Source: G942493215 sp942493215 (GTDB lineage Bacteria > Bacillota_I > Bacilli_A > RF39 > UBA660). Taken from it: 64,000 nucleotides of DNA. The stretch spans positions 1,430,279-1,494,278 of the forward strand of contig OW818670.1 in the NCBI GenBank assembly GCA_942493215.1, given 5' to 3'. Below are positions 41,930 through 51,472 of this stretch, one piece after another. The notes beneath the pieces are model-generated. The model worked only from the letters and a program-made list of their open reading frames with translations, was not told the origin of the DNA and searched no databases. Both the position numbers and the translations under genes were made by a program. How positions within the stretch are numbered: the first letter of the stretch is position 1; each line of letters opens with the position of its first letter.

Positions 41930-44452
41930 TTATACCTTAAAATCATCTAAGAAATCGTCAATCGTCATTATCTTCTTGTCGATTTCTTGTAAAGAAATAT
42001 CCCCTTCTTCTTTTATTTCATTGGTATTTAAAGTATTTTGTGGCTCTTTAATCAATATGAATGCTCTATTTATTCCCTCCTTATTTATAACAGTTCCCGT
42101 TGAATAACGGTCACTAATAGGAAAACTAGTAATTTTCTCTAAGACAACATTATTAGCATTTTGCATTCCTAATGTTTCTTTATTATTTATAATAAATGTC
42201 TTTAAAATTAAATATGGATTAGTTTTAACATCACGAATTAATACTAAACCACGACGAGCTCGTGTCCCTTTTTCAAATTCAGTTATCCGTACTCGTTTAG
42301 CTGTACCTTTTTCGGTTACGACTGTTAAATATTCACTATTAACATCAAAGATATGAGCACTAACAACATAATCATTCTTTAAGGCAATAGCTTTAACACC
42401 ACTTGCTTTTAATCCTGTAACTGGAACCTCTTCAATACCAAACCATAAACCATATCCAGTATGAGTTGAGATGAATACATTCTCTTGATTATTATCCGTT
42501 ACATCAACAACTCGGTCATCATCCTTTAATTTAATATTAGTAATTGGTTTAGAATATCTTTGAACTTTATATTCTTCTAATTTAGTTCTTTTAATCATTC
42601 CCATTTTGGTAAAAGTAGTAATATAATTATCACTGTTAAAATCATAAACAGGAATAGACGCAATGATTTCCTCACCAGCTGCAATTGTAATAATATTGCT
42701 AATATGTTTACCTAATTCTTTCCATTTTAAATCTGGAATTTCATAAACAGGAACATATAAATAATTACCTAAATCAGTAAACATTAATAAAGTATCCATA
42801 GTATTCATATTATATATACCAATAACATAATCGTTATCTTTTAATACAACCTCTTCATTATCACTTGATGAATAACTACGATTAGATACTCTTTTTACAT
42901 AGCCATCTTTTGTTACTACAACAATACAATCATCTTTTGGAATCATTAATGTATTATCTATTTTTATTTCTGTTAATTCATCCTTTATTTCGGTTTTACG
43001 AGGTGTCGCATAATCTTTCTTAACCTTACGTAATTCTTCCTTAATAACATTCTTTAACTTTTCAGGGTCTTCTAAAATAGCTTTTAAACCAGCAATAATA
43101 ATCTTTAATTGTTCAGCTTTAGCCATTAACTCTGTTACATCGGTATTAGTTAAACGATATAATTGTAAAGTAACAATTGCTTCCGCTTGAATCTCCGTAA
43201 ATTGATACTTCTGCATCAAGTTATCTTTAGCATCACCTTTATTTTTACTAGATCGAATTGTTGCGATAACTTCATCTAAGATTGATAAAGCTTTAATTAA
43301 ACCTTCAGTAATATGGGCTTCCCTTGAAAAGTGATCTAAATCAAATTTTGTTCTTCTAGTTACAACTTCAATTTGATGTTTAATGTAAGCATCTAATATT
43401 TCTAAAATACCAATTGTCATCGGTCTACGATTGACAATCGCCACCATATTATATGAATAACCTATTTGTAACTCGGTATTTTTATATAAATAATTTAAGA
43501 TTAAATCTTTATCAACGTCTTTCTTTAAATCAATAACAATACGAACTAATGATTCCCGGTCTGATTCATCACGAACTTCTAATATTCCATCTATTTTTTT
43601 ATCAAGACGAATTTCTTCAATCTTTTTTACTAAGGCTGCTTTATTAACCTCATAAGGAATTTCGGTAATTAAAACTTGATCTTTACCCTTATTTTTAATA
43701 AATTCACATTTGGAACGAATAACTACCTTACCACGTCCTGTTTTTAAGGCTTCAATGATACCATCTTTGCCTTCAACTATACCTCCCGTTGGAAAGTCAG
43801 GTCCTTTAACTATATCTAAAATTGAATCTAAATGGCAATTAGGACTATCAATACGTTTAATAGTTGCATCTATTACCTCGCCTAAATTATGAGTTGGAAT
43901 ATTTGTTGCATAACCAGCACTAATACCAGTTGTTCCATTAACTAATAAATTAGGAAATTTACCCGGTAAAACCGTAGGCTCTAGTAAAGAGTCATCATAA
44001 TTAGGTGCCCAGGTTACTGTATCTTTATCAATATCTTTTAATAACTCATCACTTATTTTTGATAGGCGCGCTTCCGTATAACGCATAGCTGCTGCACTAT
44101 CACCATCCATTGATCCATTATTACCATGCATATCAATATAAGTAGTATTTTGTTTCCACCATTGACTCATTCTAACCATAGCTTCATAAATACTAGAGTC
44201 ACCGTGAGGATGATAAAAACCCATAACATTTCCTACGGTTTTAGCGCATTTACGATATGGTTTATCATAAGTATTTTTATCTCTATACATTGCGTATAAT
44301 ATTCTTCTTTGAACCGGTTTTAAACCATCTCTAACATCTGGTATAGCCCGATCTTGAATAATGGTTTTAGAGTATCTTCCGAAACGCTCGCCCATTATTT
44401 CTTCTAGTGAATAATCGTGTATTCTCTTCATTACTTCTTCTATATTGTTCAT
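41930..44452 (-). CDS. parC: DNA topoisomerase IV subunit A
   Basis: In this 840-residue subunit the catalytic Tyr125 is in AAAMRYTEARL. YIDMHGNNGSMDGDSA is the ParC rather than GyrA form. The quinolone region reads HPHGDSSIYEAM (about 81-92), with the Ser-Ser pair kept. The C-terminal beta-propeller blades are at about 500-790. parE is not next to it; the next upstream gene is divergent. It ends 13 bases before purA, suggesting co-transcription. It decatenates chromosomes. Confidence 0.93.
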   Translation of the reverse strand: MNNIEEVMKRIHDYSLEEIMGERFGRYSKTIIQDRAIPDVRDGLKPVQRRILYAMYRDKNTYDKPYRKCAKTVGNVMGFYHPHGDSSIYEAMVRMSQWWKQNTTYIDMHGNNGSMDGDSAAAMRYTEARLSKISDELLKDIDKDTVTWAPNYDDSLLEPTVLPGKFPNLLVNGTTGISAGYATNIPTHNLGEVIDATIKRIDSPNCHLDSILDIVKGPDFPTGGIVEGKDGIIEALKTGRGKVVIRSKCEFIKNKGKDQVLITEIPYEVNKAALVKKIEEIRLDKKIDGILEVRDESDRESLVRIVIDLKKDVDKDLILNYLYKNTELQIGYSYNMVAIVNRRPMTIGILEILDAYIKHQIEVVTRRTKFDLDHFSREAHITEGLIKALSILDEVIATIRSSKNKGDAKDNLMQKYQFTEIQAEAIVTLQLYRLTNTDVTELMAKAEQLKIIIAGLKAILEDPEKLKNVIKEELRKVKKDYATPRKTEIKDELTEIKIDNTLMIPKDDCIVVVTKDGYVKRVSNRSYSSSDNEEVVLKDNDYVIGIYNMNTMDTLLMFTDLGNYLYVPVYEIPDLKWKELGKHISNIITIAAGEEIIASIPVYDFNSDNYITTFTKMGMIKRTKLEEYKVQRYSKPITNIKLKDDDRVVDVTDNNQENVFISTHTGYGLWFGIEEVPVTGLKASGVKAIALKNDYVVSAHIFDVNSEYLTVVTEKGTAKRVRITEFEKGTRARRGLVLIRDVKTNPYLILKTFIINNKETLGMQNANNVVLEKITSFPISDRYSTGTVINKEGINRAFILIKEPQNTLNTNEIKEEGDISLQEIDKKIMTIDDFLDDFKV

Positions 44453-44617
44453 AACATCACCATAATCATTATAGCAAACTTTAAATAAATATTCAAAGAA
44501 ATAAATAAAAAGAGTTTTTTATACTTATTTCTATCTTGCACAAACAGATTAAATCAATAATATACACCATTGATTTTTTTAATTTATGTACTGCAATTAC
44601 TTTTTATAAGAATATTC

Positions 44618-44667
44618 TTGACAATAGGTAATAGGTTGCATATAATAATGGTAATAGGTTACATATA
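44618..44667 (+). promoter_or_regulatory. marR promoter with two 18-bp direct operator repeats
   Basis: TTGACA (44618-44623), 17 bases, TATAAT (44641-44646). Two direct repeats overlap it: GGTAATAGGTTGCATATA (44627-44644) and GGTAATAGGTTACATATA (44650-44667), differing by one base, 23 bases apart. They fit autoregulation by the MarR protein. Confidence 0.8.
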
Positions 44668-44690
44668 TATTTTTAAGAAAGGAAATAATT

Positions 44691-45152
44691 ATGAATGATT
44701 TAGAAAAAAAAACATATATTTTTGGTACTATCTTTACATTATCCAATAAATTGCAACTACTTGGCGATAAGATGGATAAAGAACTTACAGTCAAACAATG
44801 GCTCTTTCTAGCAGGAGTTTTAAAATGTGCAAATGATGCTCCAACAATTACTGAAATTGCTACTCAAATTGGCAGTTCTCGACAAAACATAAAAAAAATA
44901 GCATTAATTCTCGAAAAACAAGGATTTATAACAATGAAAAAAGATAGTATAGATGCTAGAATGCTACGAATTAGTTTGACAAAAACATGTAAATTATATC
45001 TTAAGAAAAGGGAAACAATGGAACTGCAATTCATTAAAAAATTATTTGACAGTTTTGAATTAAATGAATTATCAAGTTTAGCAGCGACAATTACAAAATT
45101 GGAAAAAAATATTAAAAATATGAGCTCAAAATATAATGGAATGGAATTTTAA
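44691..45152 (+). CDS. MarR family transcriptional regulator
   Basis: This 153-residue winged-helix protein has LTVKQWLFLAGVLKC, ITEIATQIGSSRQNIKKIALILEKQGFI (recognition helix) and the wing DSIDARMLRISLT. It is a dimer with helical ends. The operator repeats in its promoter suggest self-repression. It is translationally coupled to the next gene, which it probably controls. AAAGGAAA precedes the ATG. Confidence 0.92.
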   Translation: MNDLEKKTYIFGTIFTLSNKLQLLGDKMDKELTVKQWLFLAGVLKCANDAPTITEIATQIGSSRQNIKKIALILEKQGFITMKKDSIDARMLRISLTKTCKLYLKKRETMELQFIKKLFDSFELNELSSLAATITKLEKNIKNMSSKYNGMEF

Positions 45153-45156
45153 GATA

Positions 45157-45984
45157 ATGGAGATATTATTAATATTTGTTGTTATTTTGGGAGTAATTAT
45201 ATTCTTTTTAAGAATCCCCTACTCACCGACCAGTACACAATTTAAACAAATTGTAAGCAAAAAAAACAAACCATTATTATCTGAGATGTTTACCAAAAAT
45301 GATATAAAAGATCTGCCATTACCCGTGCAACAGTATTTTAGATATTGTAAATATATAGGGACACCAAAAATGACATATATGCAGGCTCACTTAGAAAATG
45401 TAGATTTTATAATGTCGGATAATAAAACTATTAAAATAGATTATAAACAAATTAACTTCGTAAATAAACCCGATCGTTTTGCTTATATTTCATCTTCGTT
45501 AGTTGGTATACCTTTTGAAGGATTAGACTTTTATAAGAATGGAAAAGGAAATATGAAAGGAACATTAGCTAAAATTATTCCTCTTTTTAATCAGCAAAAT
45601 AGATTGATAGATCAATCTTGTCTTGTTACATGGCTTGCAGAATGTTTAATAGTACCAAATGCCGCCTTACAAGACTTTGTAAAATGGGAAACTATCGATA
45701 AAACCCATGCCAAGGCTAGTGTCTCGTGGAAAAATATATCTGTAAGTGGCATTTTTACTTTTAAAAAGAACGGTGAGCTTCTTAACTTTCGTACTAAAGA
45801 TAGAATTGCTATCGATATAAAAGGTAAAGTAACAAAAGCCGAATGGTCAGCACTCTTTTTAAAATATCATTCTGTAAACGGAATATTACAACCTAAAATA
45901 ATACAATCCATTTGGCATTATCCTAATAAAGATTGCCCCTATTTTAATCAAAACAAAGAAACAATAACAATTTACTATCAATAG
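45157..45984 (+). CDS. DUF6544/DUF6920-type membrane-anchored protein
   Basis: The 275-residue protein has one N-terminal membrane helix (about 1-19) and a long soluble domain. Recognisable features are LPLPVQQYFRYCKYIGTPK, the GRxx-like FVNKPDRFAYISSSLVGIPFEGLDFYKNG-type region and WHYPNKDCPYFNQ near the end. It resembles the DUF6544 (DUF6920) family often found beside small regulators. An in-frame ATG at 45136 inside marR is also possible but has no ribosome binding site. The function is unknown. Confidence 0.7.
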   Translation: MEILLIFVVILGVIIFFLRIPYSPTSTQFKQIVSKKNKPLLSEMFTKNDIKDLPLPVQQYFRYCKYIGTPKMTYMQAHLENVDFIMSDNKTIKIDYKQINFVNKPDRFAYISSSLVGIPFEGLDFYKNGKGNMKGTLAKIIPLFNQQNRLIDQSCLVTWLAECLIVPNAALQDFVKWETIDKTHAKASVSWKNISVSGIFTFKKNGELLNFRTKDRIAIDIKGKVTKAEWSALFLKYHSVNGILQPKIIQSIWHYPNKDCPYFNQNKETITIYYQ

Positions 45985-46078
45985 TATATCTAATTACTAC
46001 CATATTAGGAACAATTAATATGTTAAGATGAATTTATAATATACACATTATAATAAACATCCGAGGGAGGTGAAAAAA

Positions 46079-46261
46079 ATGAATAAAAATAAAAACAATA
46101 TATTAAATTATTTTAATTTAGGAACAGCTATCGGTCTTAGTGCTGCAATTGGAATTGTTATTGGGGCCTTATTGAATAATTTAATATTATGGCTTGGTAT
46201 TGGTACAGGAATAGGTGTATTATTGGGAGCCATTGTTGAAATGTATAAAAAGAAAAAATAA
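46079..46261 (+). CDS. Small Gly-rich two-helix membrane protein
   Basis: This 60-residue protein has a basic N-terminus, a glycine-zipper-like region (GTAIGLSAAIGIVIGALL), a second helix (LWLGIGTGIGVLLGAIV) and a Lys tail. CGAGGGAGG precedes the ATG at 46079; an in-frame GTG nine bases earlier overlaps the site and is rejected. It may be the last gene of the marR unit or independent. The function is unknown. Confidence 0.65.
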   Translation: MNKNKNNILNYFNLGTAIGLSAAIGIVIGALLNNLILWLGIGTGIGVLLGAIVEMYKKKK

Positions 46262-46367
46262 TTAGCAAATAAATAAAGTAATAATTTTAATAAAACACCT
46301 AATAATATTCATTTTATAATTAAATAATAGCAAGATAATTTTAATAGTTACCTTGTTTTTTAATGAA

Positions 46368-46394
46368 AAAATCACTTATTTTACAAGTGATTTT
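46368..46394. terminator. Bidirectional terminator between the small membrane gene and spoVAE
   Basis: AAAATCACTT, seven-base loop, AAGTGATTTT, flanked by A and T runs. It overlaps the last codon of spoVAE. Confidence 0.8.
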
Positions 46395-46743
46395 AATTTT
46401 TAGGTTTAAATATAAATGATAATATAAAGGATATAACAATAGCGGATATAATTCCTGATGATGTTAAATCAAACATCCCCATCATTAAGCCCACCATCCC
46501 AAAGTCACCAGCTTTATCTAAGGCTCCATGAATAAGTAAATGACCAAAACTAGTAATCGGAACTAATGCCCCACCACCAGCCCATAAGATAAATTTATCA
46601 TATATTGAAAAGATGTCTAAGAATGCTCCGGTACATACAAATATTGTTGTTACATGACCTGGTGATAACCTAGTATTATCTAAAATAATCTGCCCAATTA
46701 AACATACTAATCCCGAAAAGATAAAAGCATTAACATAAATCAT
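46393..46743 (-). CDS. spoVAE: Stage V sporulation protein AE (SpoVAEb)
   Basis: At 116 residues it has about four membrane helices. SpoVAC/AEb family residues are TRLSPGHVTTIFVCTGAFL and LVPITSFGHLLIHGALD. It is part of the SpoVA channel that moves Ca-dipicolinate into the spore and out at germination. It overlaps spoVAD by four bases. It is a distant paralogue of spoVAC in the same operon. Confidence 0.94.
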   Translation of the reverse strand: MIYVNAFIFSGLVCLIGQIILDNTRLSPGHVTTIFVCTGAFLDIFSIYDKFILWAGGGALVPITSFGHLLIHGALDKAGDFGMVGLMMGMFDLTSSGIISAIVISFILSFIFKPKN

Positions 46744-47729
46744 TTGATGACCTCCAAACTAATAGCATGGGCAATACTAGGAATTGTTAGCCCTTCATTA
46801 ACAATAGCTACCGAATGTAATGATCCGGTGGCTAATAAAAGAACCTTTTTTAATTCTTTACCATACATTTCATTAAAAATATAAGTATAAGTAATTAATG
46901 GAGCACAAGCTGGTCCACTACCTCCCGCATAAACAGGTTGTTCTTTCAAATTATATATCATAGTGGCCGTATCATTATAATTATTTAATTTAATACCATA
47001 TTCCTGTTCCATATATTCTAAAAATATTTGTTTACCATATTCTCCTAAATCACCGGTTAAAATTAAATCATAATAATCACTTGTTCTTTTTGTTTCTTTT
47101 AAATGTTCATATAATGTTGCGGCGGCAGCAGGGGCCATAACAGCTCCCATATGATAAGCATCTTTTATACCTAAATCATAGACCCGACCAATTGTTCCAC
47201 TTTCAATTCTAATACCTTTTTTATTATTAGAAAGATATGCACTAACAGCTCCTGTTGTTGTAAATGTTGCCGTTTTATGTTTTGGGCCACCATATTCAAC
47301 CGGATAACGAAATTGTTTTTCAGCAGCATTATTATGAGATGAAGTGGTACATAAACAATTTTTTATTTGTTTTGCTTCTAACATATTAGCACCAATAATA
47401 AGACCTTCTACACTTGTGGCACATGCATTATATATTCCTAGGTAAGGGATTTGATATTCTTTAGCTGTAAAATTATTAGCAATAAGCTGATTTAATAAAT
47501 CCCCACCAATATGCATATCAATAGCGTTCATATCTTTATTAACTTTTTTTAAAAGAATATCAATACTATCATTGATTAATTTTGTTTCTGCTTGTTCCCA
47601 TGTTTTAGTACCCATATATAAATCATCATATGTCTTATCAAACATACTACCAAATGGTCCATTTTTTTCATAGGGACCAGCTACCGTACTAGTATCATTA
47701 ATATATACATTCTTATATTTAAAAGTCAT
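46740..47729 (-). CDS. spoVAD: Stage V sporulation protein AD
   Basis: This 329-residue thiolase-fold protein binds dipicolinic acid in Bacillus. The N-terminal TSTVAGPYEKNGPFG is diagnostic. NACATSVEGLIIGANML carries the thiolase-position Cys, and GGSGPACAPLITYTY lies near the C-terminus. GGAGGTT precedes the ATG. It is located between spoVAC and spoVAE, the canonical C-D-E order. Confidence 0.97.
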   Translation of the reverse strand: MTFKYKNVYINDTSTVAGPYEKNGPFGSMFDKTYDDLYMGTKTWEQAETKLINDSIDILLKKVNKDMNAIDMHIGGDLLNQLIANNFTAKEYQIPYLGIYNACATSVEGLIIGANMLEAKQIKNCLCTTSSHNNAAEKQFRYPVEYGGPKHKTATFTTTGAVSAYLSNNKKGIRIESGTIGRVYDLGIKDAYHMGAVMAPAAAATLYEHLKETKRTSDYYDLILTGDLGEYGKQIFLEYMEQEYGIKLNNYNDTATMIYNLKEQPVYAGGSGPACAPLITYTYIFNEMYGKELKKVLLLATGSLHSVAIVNEGLTIPSIAHAISLEVIK

Positions 47730-47732
47730 CTT

Positions 47733-48173
47733 TTAACCTCCAAACAATAGTAGTCTTATTAAACCAAAAACATAAGCACTAACTACTCCAAAAATAATGA
47801 CTGATCCCGTTAGTTTAAACATATTTGCCCCAAGTCCAGTAATCATTCCCTCTTTACGATAATCTAAAGCAGCACTCATCATTGCATGCGCAAAGCCTGT
47901 TATTGGTACTAATAATCCTGCTTTAGCCCAATTAACCCATTTATCAAAGAAACCAATACTGGTAAAAAGACAACCGATAAAAATTAAAGTAATAATCATA
48001 AATGTTCCTGCTTGTGAGGTTGGTATTTCTAAAAAATACGCTAATAACTCTAATAAAAACTGACCAATAACACCCATTAATCCGCCAATCGCAAAGGCAA
48101 TTAGTCCATTTCTTAAACGATCTTCTTTGGGAGTATGTTTAGCTACTAAATCCTTATATTGTTTTTTATCCAT
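47733..48173 (-). CDS. spoVAC: Stage V sporulation protein AC
   Basis: The 146-residue protein has a cytoplasmic N-terminal segment (YKDLVAKHTPKEDR, diagnostic for SpoVAC) and four membrane helices; LLVPITGFAHAMMSAALD parallels SpoVAE. It forms the mechanosensitive part of the DPA channel in Bacillus. It is the first gene of the spoVA operon here; spoVAA and spoVAB, which precede it in Bacillus, are absent. Confidence 0.96.
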   Translation of the reverse strand: MDKKQYKDLVAKHTPKEDRLRNGLIAFAIGGLMGVIGQFLLELLAYFLEIPTSQAGTFMIITLIFIGCLFTSIGFFDKWVNWAKAGLLVPITGFAHAMMSAALDYRKEGMITGLGANMFKLTGSVIIFGVVSAYVFGLIRLLLFGG

Positions 48174-48228
48174 AAATTCCTCCTATCCCTTATTATGAAT
48201 AAAAATTTTTAATGTATGCATTTAAAAA

Positions 48229-48250
48229 GCAAACTACTTTAATAGTTTGC
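48229..48250 (-). terminator. sigF terminator containing its stop codon
   Basis: GCAAACTA, six-base loop, TAGTTTGC, followed by T residues on the minus strand. The stop codon (48234-48236) is in the stem. It separates spoIIAA-sigF from the spoVA genes. Confidence 0.8.
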
Positions 48251-48899
48251 CCTTTAATTTAGCTAAAATCCGTTGTTCTTGACGTGAAATATTAACTTGG
48301 CTAGTACCAATTCGACTGGCAGTTTCTACTTGAGTTAATCCTTCAAAATAGCGGGCTTCAATAATCTGTCGTTCTTCGGTTGTAAGTTCTAGTAATACTC
48401 TTTTTAACTCTATTAATTCATCAACACTCGTTGTTTCTTTGATGCTTATAACATCATATAGATTTAACTCCTTACCTTCATCATTAATAGGTTCATCAAT
48501 ACTTTGAATAGTATTACTAGATAACATCGCATCAGCTACCAAATTTTCTGAAATATCAAGAAAGGTACTAACCTCAACAATAGTTGGTTCACGCATAAAC
48601 TTTTGCGATAGTAAAGCAATGGCTCGATCAATACGGGAATTTAAACGTGAGATATCACGACTTATTTTGACGCCCTTATCTTCTCTGACATAACGTCGCA
48701 TTTCTCCAAGAATAAAAGGATGAGCATAGGTTGTTAGTTTAACATTCAAATCAGGATCAAATTTTTTATATGCTTTAATTAAACCAATGGTACCAACCTG
48801 AAACAAATCATCAATACTATGATAGTTCGTGAAAGAACTTGCGATTGAATATATTAGATTTTTGTTTTCATAAACAATTGTGCTTAAATCTGTTTCCAC
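48234..48899 (-). CDS. sigF: Forespore sigma factor, SigF/SigG group
   Basis: The 221-residue sigma-70 protein has region 2 (LIYSIASSFTNYHSIDDLFQVGTIGLIKAYKKFD; TYAHPFILGEMRRYVRED, the SigF/G form), region 3 (ISRLNSRIDRAIALLSQKF) and region 4 (LTQVETASRIGTSQVNISRQEQRILAKLK). It starts with GTG, four bases after GGAG. The position directly after spoIIAA points to SigF. There is no spoIIAB between them, so the classical anti-sigma control is missing locally. It drives forespore genes. Confidence 0.93.
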   Translation of the reverse strand: METDLSTIVYENKNLIYSIASSFTNYHSIDDLFQVGTIGLIKAYKKFDPDLNVKLTTYAHPFILGEMRRYVREDKGVKISRDISRLNSRIDRAIALLSQKFMREPTIVEVSTFLDISENLVADAMLSSNTIQSIDEPINDEGKELNLYDVISIKETTSVDELIELKRVLLELTTEERQIIEARYFEGLTQVETASRIGTSQVNISRQEQRILAKLKGKLLK

Positions 48900-48908
48900 G
48901 GTTCTCCT

Positions 48909-49250
48909 TTACTTAATTATTGCAAAAGCGCTTAATTCATCAGGTGTAAACAATAGATGTTTTAAAATACTATTTGATACTTCTTTTTTGACTTGTTCAT
49001 TAGAACCACCACATAATAAAATTTGACCATTATTACGAGAACATATTTGGGAATTAGTAAAAAGGACTTTGAACCCTTCTACATCAATATTATTTATTTC
49101 ACTAATATTAAATAATACATTACGAATACCATTATCTTTAATAAGACTTGTTACTTCTTGATTTAATTTTTCAATTGTTTGTCTAGTCAAATCACCTCGT
49201 AATCTTATAAATAATATTCCCTTGCGAAATTCCATATTGATATCAAGCAA
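48909..49250 (-). CDS. spoIIAA: SpoIIAA-like STAS protein with Glu at the phosphorylation position
   Basis: The 113-residue STAS-domain protein has the SpoIIAA pattern (FRKGILFIRLRGDLTRQT, NVLFNISEINNID). In Bacillus the motif DSSG carries Ser58, phosphorylated by SpoIIAB. Here residues 56-59 are DVEG, so Ser57 is Val and Ser58 is Glu. It starts with TTG, seven bases after GAGGTG; the ATG at 49235 has no good site. Only nine bases separate it from sigF, leaving no room for spoIIAB. Confidence 0.9.
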   Translation of the reverse strand: MLDINMEFRKGILFIRLRGDLTRQTIEKLNQEVTSLIKDNGIRNVLFNISEINNIDVEGFKVLFTNSQICSRNNGQILLCGGSNEQVKKEVSNSILKHLLFTPDELSAFAIIK

Positions 49251-49321
49251 TTACTCTCACCTCGCATATTAAATTTAACACATATTAATTGTTTTTTATA
49301 TTGTTTCGACAAAACTAGAAT

Positions 49322-51472
49322 TTATTTTAATTCTACATTTTTTTTATAAAGAAAATGAATTAAAACAACAAAAATGGCGATTAAAAGAATAATAATTAGG
49401 ACAATATAATCTATTTGAAAATTAAAGCTATTATAGTTGTTTACATCTTTATTAGGAATTGTCATTATTTTATTAAGATCTTCATCTTTTATTTTCAATA
49501 ATTCTTTTAATTTAAGAATGTCATTCTCATATTTTGAAGCCTCATCTTTTTTTAATTCGACAATATCTTTTAAATCATGATTTTGACTTATGATGGTCAT
49601 ATTCAACTCTTTAATTTTTTGTTTATATATATCTAACTGATTATCATTTTGGACCATTTGTTTTTCTTTTAAAAGATCTAATTGTTCGGTTAATGATTTT
49701 ATTGTTTCCTCATTATTAGTATTAATTAGTTTTTGTTCTTCTAAATTAGTATTTAAGGCTTCCAATGATGCTTCTAATACTGCTTTAGAGTTTAATAAAT
49801 TACTTATTATTTGTTCACTACCAGAACTAACTATTTTGCCATTTATAACATCTTCATTTAACTGATCAATCATCGCAATAACATTATTAAGAACTGCTGA
49901 TAATTTTTCTTTTTCCAAATAGATACTATCAATCGTTGTTATATAGCCATCATTTATATAAGTAAGGCTATTTATCTTTTCTACTAATATATCTAATTGA
50001 CCATTTAATTGTAATAATTCATTAGTAATATTCTCTTTATCATATAATAATTCATCAATGGTTGTAGGATTATCACTAGTAGTTAATTTAGCTATTTCTT
50101 CATCTTTAAGTAATAACTGATTATTTAAATAAATTATTTGATTTAATAAATCATCCCGTTCAGCTATTAACATATTTACATTTTGAAGATAATTATTATT
50201 TATTGAAATTTGCTCATTTAGTTGAGTTTGTAAACTAATAAGTTGAGTTTGTAATTCATCAACTTTATTCCGCAATAAATTTACTTCGTTATCAGGGATA
50301 TCAACAATGATATCTTTACTTATTGATATAAAAGGAAAAACATAGGTAACTTGATAAAGACCATTAGTATCTAAATCAACTTCACCTCTTATTTCATAAT
50401 TATTGGTTGTATTATCATAGATAAAGTCACTTAATGATTGATCTTTATCATTAATAACAATATTATCTTCAATTGTTACTTTATCACGTACTGAACAACG
50501 ATAATAATTTCTATAATCATAAATGTCTTTAATATAATTGCCATTATAAGTAGCGTAATAGCCATCTAGATATAAACGATTAGTTTGATAATAATAAAAA
50601 TAAGTATCTCGATATTTATACTGAGTTCTTACAATAACACTAGTTGTAGGATTATCATCAATAGGATAAGAATAAGTTATCATTTCTTGCCATTCAGGAT
50701 TACTTAAATTAAGGTCATTAATGGTAATCGTTTTAAATACAATATCACTTAAACTATTATTAATAATTAATTCATTATAGTTACGTTCAAAATAGATTGG
50801 TCCATCAATATCTTTAGTATACTTAATTTTATAATTAACATTAGCTGGTCCAACATCAAAAAAAGAAATCTTTAAGACAATATTATTAGCATCATAATAA
50901 TCACCTAAATCAATTCGTAGATATCCATCATTACCTATATAAGACATATTCTCTTTAATAATACCGTTATGAATAAAACTACTAAAATTACCATTACAGC
51001 CAGAGCAGTAATAACTATAATTAATACTTTGATCATTATTAAATATTTGAATTTCTGTAATTCGTAGTGAATAATTATTACCTAATATGTCTGTTAAATA
51101 AATATACCTAATCGGTTGCATCTTCTTTACATCATATACATAACGAATAAATAGTTCTCTTTGTTCAACATCAGCTGGTTTTTCATCTTGCCAATCACCA
51201 TAATCAGTTTTGAAATTATTAGATAAATCTAAATATGGATAAGCCGAATCATTATAATTTAATAGGAAATACTGACCTTCATTTTCTTCTTGATACCATC
51301 GATAATGCCGTTCTACTTCACATCTATTTGTATCACTATCAATCATTTGTTCTTCACTATAATCACTAAATGGTCCATATTCCGAATAATATGTTTGAGC
51401 TTTAACTTGATTATTAATACTTAAAAGAAAAATACTAAGAATAATTAATAAATATTTTTTGATTTTTTTCAC
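49322..51472 (-). CDS. Secreted coiled-coil surface protein with C-terminal membrane anchor
   Basis: In this 716-residue protein a signal peptide (1-25, KAQ) is followed by a Tyr/Asn/Asp-rich beta domain (26-390) with a Cys-x-x-Cys pair (YYCSGCNG). A long coiled coil follows (about 395-670), then a membrane helix (about 687-707) and a short basic cytoplasmic tail. No family is recognised. It is next to the division genes. Start: GTG at 51472 directly abuts AGGAG; the site AGGAGGTGAAAAAA is ideally spaced for an ATC codon instead. A large cell-surface or septal tether is inferred. Confidence 0.75.
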   Translation of the reverse strand: MKKIKKYLLIILSIFLLSINNQVKAQTYYSEYGPFSDYSEEQMIDSDTNRCEVERHYRWYQEENEGQYFLLNYNDSAYPYLDLSNNFKTDYGDWQDEKPADVEQRELFIRYVYDVKKMQPIRYIYLTDILGNNYSLRITEIQIFNNDQSINYSYYCSGCNGNFSSFIHNGIIKENMSYIGNDGYLRIDLGDYYDANNIVLKISFFDVGPANVNYKIKYTKDIDGPIYFERNYNELIINNSLSDIVFKTITINDLNLSNPEWQEMITYSYPIDDNPTTSVIVRTQYKYRDTYFYYYQTNRLYLDGYYATYNGNYIKDIYDYRNYYRCSVRDKVTIEDNIVINDKDQSLSDFIYDNTTNNYEIRGEVDLDTNGLYQVTYVFPFISISKDIIVDIPDNEVNLLRNKVDELQTQLISLQTQLNEQISINNNYLQNVNMLIAERDDLLNQIIYLNNQLLLKDEEIAKLTTSDNPTTIDELLYDKENITNELLQLNGQLDILVEKINSLTYINDGYITTIDSIYLEKEKLSAVLNNVIAMIDQLNEDVINGKIVSSGSEQIISNLLNSKAVLEASLEALNTNLEEQKLINTNNEETIKSLTEQLDLLKEKQMVQNDNQLDIYKQKIKELNMTIISQNHDLKDIVELKKDEASKYENDILKLKELLKIKDEDLNKIMTIPNKDVNNYNSFNFQIDYIVLIIILLIAIFVVLIHFLYKKNVELK

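Noticed and set aside
41930..44452. GyrA instead of ParC
   Set aside because: YIDMHGNNGSMDGDSA and the neighbourhood without gyrB fit ParC; the GyrA box with QRRGGKG is not visible.
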